Assembly: GCA_905331475.1 (NCBI GenBank)
Contig: CAJNYU010000703.1
Span: forward strand, 1-64,000
Source: Rotaria socialis
Lineage: Eukaryota; Rotifera; Eurotatoria; Philodinida; Philodinidae
Reading direction: 5' to 3'
Length of the DNA: 64,000 nucleotides
In this document: piece by piece, positions 56,863-64,000 of the stretch
How positions within the stretch are numbered: position 1 is the first letter of the stretch
Layout of the letters: each line of letters begins with the position of its first letter
Made by a program: the position numbers and the translations under genes
The notes under the pieces: model-generated
What the model saw: only the letters and a program-made list of their open reading frames with translations
What the model was told of the DNA's origin: nothing
Database searches by the model: none

Positions 56863-56907
56863 GGTGTGGATGTAGATCTTCTCTCCAACGAGACCTACAT
56901 CCACACC
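56863..56907. repeat. Telomere-like GT/CA hairpin (copy 4, perfect 13-bp stem)
   Basis: GGTGTGGATGTAG (56863-56875) is exactly inverted as CTACATCCACACC (56895-56907) across a 19-nt loop. Confidence 0.75.
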
Positions 56908-57511
56908 AAAAATAAAGAAAGAGTAAAGTCATTACTATTAGATAATGAATGAGTATCATTTTTTGTTGTTGACATAATACCTTGTTTTCTTTGTTCTTTT
57001 TTCAAATTCGAAGTTAACATGTGAAAACAAAGAGTTAAATAAATATGTTTCAATCACTAAATTAGATGATTATACCTTACTTTCCTTTTCATAATAACGA
57101 TCGAAAGGAACGTCCGAAGGTCGGACTGCAGTCAAATGTTGATAATTTATTAGGATAGAATTTCTTTTTAGAAAATATTTTCAAGCAAGTAAAATTATAA
57201 CAAAAAAGCTTAAACTATTGGGAAATAATAGAATACTTTTTAATTTTCTTTCATAGATCTCATTCGACTTATCTTATAAGCAAAAAAATTATTAAATGTA
57301 AATAAAATTTTTTATTTTCCATCAGTGAATAAGTTCTCTTTCTTTTAGTAAACAATATTCCATATGACGTAACCGAAAGAAAGAAACATAACGAATATAA
57401 TGGAAAAAAAGAAACATGAACATAATGAGATAATAGAAAGAAAAAGAAACATAAGCGTAGTGAAAATAAAACAAAAGCTTGTCATTAACTTAAGTTCATA
57501 ATATAGCATGT

Positions 57512-57631
57512 TTATTTTATTTGTTTTTCAGCAATTTCTTTTAATTGCTTGAAATATTCTTGATGGTTTAAGTAACCATTTTGATAAGCTTCAGGTAACT
57601 GAACCACTGCTGCAACGGGATTTTTAATTAC
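57512..57631 (-). CDS. Terminal exon with SHOCT-like motif (third relative)
   Basis: The exon begins after TTATTTTATGATTTTAG (acceptor) and ends with TAA at 57512-57514; 39 residues in phase 0. The core AVVQLPEAYQNGYLNHQEYF then KQLKEIAEKQ aligns by eye with the two SHOCT-like exons downstream (Leu, G-x-L/I, EEY/QEY). The preceding exon could not be identified, so this is a partial gene model. Confidence 0.4.
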   Translation of the reverse strand, partial: VIKNPVAAVVQLPEAYQNGYLNHQEYFKQLKEIAEKQIK

Positions 57632-58003
57632 CTAAAATCATAAAAATAATAATGAATGAAGATTAAATCTTGACAACATTTTCAGTATTTCATCAAACAA
57701 CTGTGGACAGAAAATACATTGAATAATACCAACGTTGGGAGATTGAAATGATCAAAGATAAAAATAGCAGACAAACATGCTATTGTTGAAAACCAGGAAA
57801 TAGAAATATAAGTGAAAAAGTTGATAAATTTGAACAGACATTATACTAACTATTTTAATAAATAAGTTCAAAGTAATGATTACAGACTTAAAAGTGAACA
57901 TTCTCAAGCGTCGATTTGCTTTTCAACTGAGACTTAGTGCATTTTATACATCATAGTAAACTTTTTCTATTATAAAAGGAGTTCATGCTTATGGCCTGTT
58001 TCT

Positions 58004-58592
58004 GACGAGATCAAACATTTTTACTGTTGGAGCTATAAGAATGAAACTTTTAGAATAGTGAGAATTAATGTCGTAATATAATTTCAAATGCATCATAATT
58101 GTAACTTGTCATACTAATATATCTATTTTTCGTTTTATCGCGACGTCTGAAACGGTCCTATTACTGTAAGGTAAAATGTACAGAGACAATTGTTCTGTTG
58201 TGGATAATGAATCTGTTAAATGAGACGTTTTGTAGGTATGGCACAGTTACAATTTTTTTCCTTCTACTGTCAGTACAACACGCTGACGGCACACTTTGTG
58301 AACATTAGGATAAAGCGAAAAATAAGTATATCATTGTAACCAGCGACAACTATGATGTATGCAAAATTCTATTACAACATTAATGTTCACTATTCTAAAA
58401 GTTTCAATCTGATATTTTGTAATTCTAAGGCGAACCATAACTAATGACACCAAGAACTACGTTTGTATTTTGTAAAGGTAATAACTCCATCTTTCTGAGG
58501 TCGTCTGAAATTATATAGTCTGTGATAGCTATTTTCTCCTGATAAGACGACTCTTATGGCTCCAACAGTAAAAACGTTTAATCTCTTTAGAA
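58004..58592. repeat. Inverted repeat (foldback) with arms of about 120 bp
   Basis: The left arm carries TTTTTACTGTTGGAGCTATA and GAAACTTTTAGAATAGTGAG. The right arm carries CTTATGGCTCCAACAGTAAA and TCACTATTCTAAAAGTTTCA, their near complements, with an extra insertion in the right arm. No ORF or target duplication. Confidence 0.6.
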
Positions 58593-58750
58593 GTGAAACA
58601 AAAGCGTGAATTTTTTTTATGATAGACGTAGTGCACTAGGATGTACAAAATGTACCAAGATCTTACTAAAGTGCAAATTGATATCTGGGAATGTTCTCAT
58701 ATCAGTTTGGAACTTATTTTCTTTTTTCATGTCGAAGATAATCGTATCAG

Positions 58751-58827
58751 AGGGTGGGTGTGGGTTTGCCGGCGTAGCTAATTATCATCTAATGAGCATC
58801 ACTAACGCCCACCCACACCGACACCCC
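58751..58827. repeat. Telomere-like GT/CA pair (copy 5)
   Basis: GAGGGTGGGTGTGGGTT (58751-58767) is followed after about 40 nt by CGCCCACCCACACCGACACC. Each side is made of GGGTGTG or CACACCC type units. Confidence 0.6.
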
Positions 58828-61800
58828 AAAAAATTCAATTCACAATTTTGGAGTTAATAAATAGAATATGTATTATCATTTGTGTGACTTCCCTTTTTGT
58901 ATTTATTAGAATTAAAATTCTGATCAGATAATTTGGACGCAAATGAGACAGTTTTTTAAATATATTCATTTCCTCTGGAACTAGATTTCATAATACATGC
59001 ACATCTGACATGTCTCAATCGTTATTTCTAAAAGACAAGATGTTGTTACATCGATCTCACGCTGAATAAAATACTTTTTTACGGTTCATATCACATGTAA
59101 GGAAAATAAAACAAGCCATCATCCTTGTTAACACAAGTGATGTGCTTTTTCGTTTGAATGTATTCAAATTTGTTTATCATTATTATTGAGTGCATATTTT
59201 CTTGTTGAATATGACTGAAACTTGCCTGACTTATTCATTTTCATCGCTCTCTTATTCTCTCGTTAACGTATGTTGGTTACTTTTCCACAGTCTACAACTT
59301 TCTCTTTCAATTCCTGCCGACCGTCTAATCTATGGTCATACTGTTTCGTCGTTCATTCTATTTGACGATACTTGGTCGGCATCATTACATCCACCTCTTT
59401 TTTTATGAAATTGTCACCCATTGTTGTCTCACTGCTTTTGTTATGGACAAAATAAAAATGGCGCTCGTATTTTATATAATCAGTGCAATAAGCTTATTAG
59501 TTTCGTCGATCACATACTGTATGCATTCATATAATTTTTTTTTCTTCATGGACCTCTAGTTTTCAGCGTATTTCAGCATTTTCTCCTTTTTGTCTACAGA
59601 AGCCTTTTATCGTGATTCGATACTTTGCTATTAGTCAACTGTCAATGGTGCTTATAGTTTATCAAATATGTATCTATAATCTACTATTCTGTGACTGCTA
59701 TTTTAAATTTGCGATATGAGATGCTCTTTTCGATGCGATTGTTCACAGTCGCAATCACATAGTATGAATGTTTTTATATAGTATTGCCAGAATTCATTGA
59801 AAGTCAAAAACCTCAGTCTGTATAGTATTCATTAGGTTAAATAAGAAGATGGATAAGCAAATATCATGCTAGCATGGGCGTATGGTATCAATCCAGAAGC
59901 TATAGTGATTTGATGCGTTGTAGCGTTTTCCGGGAAATTCATTTTTGCCACAGCTGTTGGAGATAATATACCGTACTATAAATATGATTTCCGTAATGGC
60001 TGTTATGGAGAATTACCTAATTTCCGTCATGAAAATTATTTTCATTAGGAACTTTAGATAGAACTGCCGTAATGGATCTTATGGTGATGTGTTCCTGTTC
60101 CTGTTTTTGTATGGGTAGCAGTTGGTAGGAAATACATGGAGTCAGAATACAGAATTACAGAATGAGGTGAAATTTTTTTAAGATTTCTGAAAAAATCGAT
60201 GATCTTTTTATACAAGTGATGCCCCAGCATACGACTGCCAGCTATGATAAAGATAAAGATTACTGCTTATTTTCTATTGGATGATGATTGAAAACAGGGT
60301 TGCCACCTCATCTGATCAAAAAAGTGGAAAATAGCGAAAACAAAAATGGAAAAAGCGGAAAGTTGCTTTTTCGATATCTTTTTTATCTTCCCAAAATTAT
60401 TCCTTTGTGTAATACTGAAATGACGGTGTTGAAACTATCAGTTCACGAGTTTACGAAGTGAATATGCCACTGAAGGCAGCACCTTTTTGACACAGGACTT
60501 TGCAAGCTTATGCGAATAGTGTGGAATCAAACAAATTTTAACCTAGTTTTCACAGCAATATGAGAATTTATATATTTTACCTTTCATATACACGCCAAGG
60601 ATGATTCCCTTTTGGCACACAAGATAAAAGGTTTGCCCGAAAAACATACACTGTCAAAAAGAATGCTTGCTTTTCACAAAACCAAAAGAACAATATCATT
60701 TCTTGCATACAGCGATGGAGTATGACTTCGCTTTCATCTATTATATTAGCAGATGAACAAGAACTCGAAAGAAATTTTCTGTTATTCAATAGCATTTCAA
60801 GTCAAGGAGAACACATTTCATATTGGAAGCCAAAATGAAGCGGAAGTGTTTTAACGGAAAAATCTATTGGAAAACCTATTGTGCGAAGCGAAAATTTTAC
60901 TAGAATTCAAGAAAATTATTTTCTAAGAAACTTTCATTGAGTAGCATCTTATCTAGTTTCTTGTAAGCAGAATTGTTCAATAAAAAAATAAAGTTTGTTT
61001 TTAGTGAAAAAGCGTAGGAGGTGACAACCACGATCGAAAACTACTCCAAGTCTTCTATACACTTATGCGAACTATTTAGCATTGAATAAGAAACAGTTTT
61101 GACTAATCCAAAAATTCGACAAATTTTCCAATCATGTTTTTCGCTTTTCAAAACTAAGGTAGTTCAAGCCCGCCCTGGTAAAAATTCAGAGGGTCTGAAT
61201 CCACCCTAGTCTGAATTCCTGGCGCCGCCTCTTTTTCGGACTACGGAATGTTCGGGCCGAACTATCAGACCAATTTTTAGACAAATTCATTTAGCCCTGA
61301 AAAATCTCTAATTAATTTTTTAATTGGTTTCTAGATTTTTTAGTGTCGAGTGGAGCGTCATAGCGTTCTAAGCTGTTTATTTATATACTACAGGTTCAAT
61401 GATGTTTTCTTAAGAAAATTTTATTCGCATAATTATCTTTCTATGTCAGTAGAGGAAAAGAGTAAAAGCACTTGGGATTAGATATTTCACAATCAAGGAC
61501 ATGTCTTGTTCAATTAATAGGTGTCTTACGGAATATAATAGGTTGCGTGAATTCACAATCTTGAAGTTGAAAGCGAACAGATGCGTATTTGTACTTGTTG
61601 AAATGTAACATGCCTGTCTATTGAATTTCTCCAAATGTTCCGAATGATGTTTTAAGATGTTTATCGACAAATAATAACGTCGTCTTTAGTGACATCGGAA
61701 GTCCATTTATGCAAATTTCTCTGAAATCGTTTAATTCTCCTTAAATACACTATCTAATTCATGAAAATAATTTTTTTGTTCTTGATCAGTTTTCTTCTCT

Positions 61801-62254
61801 GTATAATTATTCTATTGTGATCTAATGTATTCGTTCTCTCTTTGTTTGCATAATTCATAAACGTGTTGTTTCATGCATTCTTCACCACTTATCGTTCGTG
61901 ACTGACAAAGTCAATATATTTTGATCTACACCCGCATCACTGTTCTCAGCACTATGGCGCTTCTCTCGGCACTAATAAACCTAGAAACCAATTTTTACAA
62001 AATTACGATTTCTTTTTCAGGGTTCAATGAATTTGTTTACAATTGGTTCGAAACTTCGATCCGAAAATTTCGTCGCCTGAAATTCATGTAACCCATTTTT
62101 TTACTGAAAATATGCTAAAAAGCGTATGACGGAGTTTTTTTCCTGTTATTTGAAAACTGGGCGCATAGAATGTCTGACGTAGCTTCCTCGACCAATTGAT
62201 ATTGGTAGCGCTCCACGAGGTGCCCATATCGATGGTAAATTGTCAGTGCTCATC

Positions 62255-62731
62255 TTAAAATTTCGAAGATGATGATGTTCTTGTCCAGTTTTTAGCATCT
62301 TCAAAAATCAAATAATGATTATTACAGTTAGATAATAGCTCATGCAGTCTTACATCCGTGAAAGTATGCCTGAGTGGTCGATAGATGGGTGGCAAACTAT
62401 GTATCATAGGTGGATAAGCACCATACTCTTGATTTGAAGTACGATAGAATTCTTCTGGTGAAAATGTATTGTAGTCATACGATCTGCCTGAAAAAGAATA
62501 TCTATCAGTTATGGAATCAAAGTTTCGATCCTCACTCCGATTTTCCAATCGAAACGGACGATCGAAGGTTCTGTATTCATTATTTATCGATCGTGTACTT
62601 CGTATCGGATAGTATGGTTTGATAAATGCACTTTCAATAAATGATGGTACAGTCGGTGATGCAAAAATGGTGCCACCATTGGATCCAACTTCAATGTATT
62701 TCGCAACTGGACGACTTGTGCAGTATTCCAT
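62255..62731 (-). CDS. Tyr/Ser/Arg-rich protein of unknown function
   Basis: ORF of 158 residues from ATG 62731 (MEYCTSRPVAKY) to a stop at 62255. Composition is rich in Tyr, Arg, Ser and Phe (RSTRSINNEYRTFDRPFRLE, GRSYDYNTFSPEEFYRTSNQ) and looks coding rather than random. There is no signal peptide, membrane segment or known domain. The frame stays open upstream to an acceptor-like ATCTATTTCAG, so a 5' exon may exist, with a possible donor AAAAGTAAGC near 62820. Could be an intrinsically disordered protein. Not recognised. Confidence 0.45.
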   Translation of the reverse strand: MEYCTSRPVAKYIEVGSNGGTIFASPTVPSFIESAFIKPYYPIRSTRSINNEYRTFDRPFRLENRSEDRNFDSITDRYSFSGRSYDYNTFSPEEFYRTSNQEYGAYPPMIHSLPPIYRPLRHTFTDVRLHELLSNCNNHYLIFEDAKNWTRTSSSSKF

Positions 62732-64000
62732 TTGAATAGTCTTTGAACAGTGATTAGTTAAACTATTCTGAAATAGATATACTTTGATTGAGAATGGATA
62801 TTCCTATTAATGTATGGTGCTTACTTTTGGTGGCGTCAGATTTCAACAATATTTTCTTATTCGATTTTAAAATAAGAGTCAGTAATGGTATTGCTGAGCG
62901 TGCCGAAGGGGTCCGCCAATCGATGTAATTACGGGAACAACATTGCTTTTTTCTTCTCTTTCTCTCTCTTGTTTATTTATCTGATCACTAATAAGACTTT
63001 CGTCGTTACTAATGAATAATATTCGTAGGCACGCTAACTCGTTTCAAATGCTCAGATTAGTACATAATATGTATGTTTTTGAGAGAATAACAAGTATAGA
63101 AACATATTTTATTGAGATATGTATTGAAATTTCCCAACATAATTTCATTACGATAATCTTCATTCATTGATTCGATACCTCGATTTATTGTTAGATAATT
63201 GTAGCAAGCACTGTGTCAAATTTGTGTAAATTATGATTAATTATTCATTAGATGATTCATCTATCATAATTTTTGTGACTGCTCAGTATTCAGAATACTG
63301 AGCTTAAAATGAGTGCCGTATTTATGTGCCTTTGTAACGGTTGTCTATATTTGCAAACCAATAGAAGAATAAATTTTTTGTTGTAAATAGGGTGTGGGTG
63401 AGGATGGATAAACACAACGGGTTATCAGTTACAGTCGTATTGCAAACCCACATCCCACACCCTGACACCACACACCCCTATTTTGGTACTTTTTTATATT
63501 CCGAAAGAATCGTACGACTTAGATAAGCAATCTAGAAGTGTGTGCTTTCCTATTATCCCTCATGTTTTAGGAAAGTCGAGTACTGCGTTGCGCAATAGAC
63601 TATTATATTTCCTTCAAATTGCTGTCTTTAATTATTCCGAAAATAATAGATTTTATTTCCAATCAAATATATTGATTATTCGAGGAAAACATATTTGAAT
63701 AAATTTGTTCTAGGAATCGATAAAAAGTCGATTCGATTTCTATGCGATTATTTCGATTTTGTCAAAGAAATGGATTAGAATTGATTATTCTAGGAATCTA
63801 TTAAAATTAAGCCGATTTCTAATTCATTAAGCTGACTTTTCTGATTAAAATTGATTTGAATTGATTAGCGCACATGAAAAGTTGTTTTAATGGAGTGCTG
63901 TAGTGAAACTAATCTAATAGTAGCTGTTTTAATCGATTTTTCTGTGCAAAATCAAAATTAATCAGATTTTTCGACCTTTTTTTTAATATGGGATTTATAT
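62732..64000. other. Intergenic to window end
   Basis: No supported gene. Contains a telomere-like pair (63389-63480) and an ATCGATT-like AT-rich stretch (63710-64000) similar to the one at 4190-4520. Confidence 0.4.
63389..63480. repeat. Telomere-like GT/CA pair (copy 6)
   Basis: AGGGTGTGGGTGAGGATGG (63389-63407) is followed after about 40 nt by CCCACATCCCACACCCTGAC and further CACACACCCC. AGGGTGTGGG is exactly inverted as CCCACACCCT. Confidence 0.65.

Larger units (their letters stand above)
57632..62254. other. Long intergenic region
   Basis: About 4.6 kb without a supported gene. Holds a foldback at 58004-58592 and a telomere-like pair at 58751-58827. Frames of 70-80 codons near 59190-59560 and 60577-60795 have no recognisable features. 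Confidence 0.45.

Noticed and set aside
59190..59559. Two hydrophobic ORFs of 72-75 codons
   Set aside because: Overlapping frames in T-rich sequence with no start context, splice pattern or recognisable family.
1..64000. tRNA, rRNA or CRISPR loci
   Set aside because: I looked for tRNA B-box-like GGTTCGAATCC words, long GC-rich rRNA-like stretches and regularly spaced direct repeats by eye and found none that hold up. A tRNAscan run would settle the tRNA question.

Overview
This 64 kb window is nuclear DNA of a small-genome animal, most likely a bdelloid rotifer. That is an inference, from four things: an AT-rich sequence, GT-AG introns of mostly 50-100 nt inside clearly metazoan genes, several single-exon genes with bacterial-type domains (typical of bdelloid horizontal acquisition), and scattered tracts resembling the GT-rich telomere repeat that I recall for bdelloids (TGTGGG type). 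No prokaryotic operon, rRNA, tRNA or CRISPR array was seen.

Left arm (1-13 kb): sparse and accessory-like. It holds a bacterial-looking helical-repeat protein fragment (382-1001), a small cupin (1508-2125), 6.5 kb with no recognised intact gene but two inverted-repeat elements, a membrane-anchored P-loop ATPase (8585-10060), a VOC-cupin protein (10467-11579) and the stranded 3' end of a possible FN3-like gene (11797-11999).

Middle left (13-22 kb): a two-exon tail-anchored protein (13420-13980), a decayed MAP-kinase-kinase gene that has also lost its catalytic residues (14229-15559), an SSUH2 homologue (16586-18428) and a frameshifted Ly6/uPAR-like pseudogene.

Core block (23-47.5 kb): dense conserved animal genes whose exons I could join in phase. 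They are RALGAPB (28 exons, minus), ZFYVE1/DFCP1 (13 exons, minus), a SLAIN microtubule plus-end protein (11 exons, plus), a kinin-like amidated neuropeptide precursor (2 exons, minus) and a CARD-coiled-coil protein (9 exons, minus). These cover Ral GTPase control, PI3P/omegasome membranes, microtubule growth, peptide signalling and a death-fold adaptor. They are neighbours rather than a pathway.

Right arm (47.5-64 kb): an intronless ARF GTPase fused to two tandem copies of an uncharacterised domain (50238-51773). After it come a hAT-like element with an 8-bp target duplication and a second inverted-repeat element nested in it, a second TIR element, three small SHOCT-like terminal exons, further foldback repeats and telomere-like GT/CA hairpins, and one orphan Tyr-rich ORF. 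Gene calls rest on reading translations and recalled family features; no database search was run.
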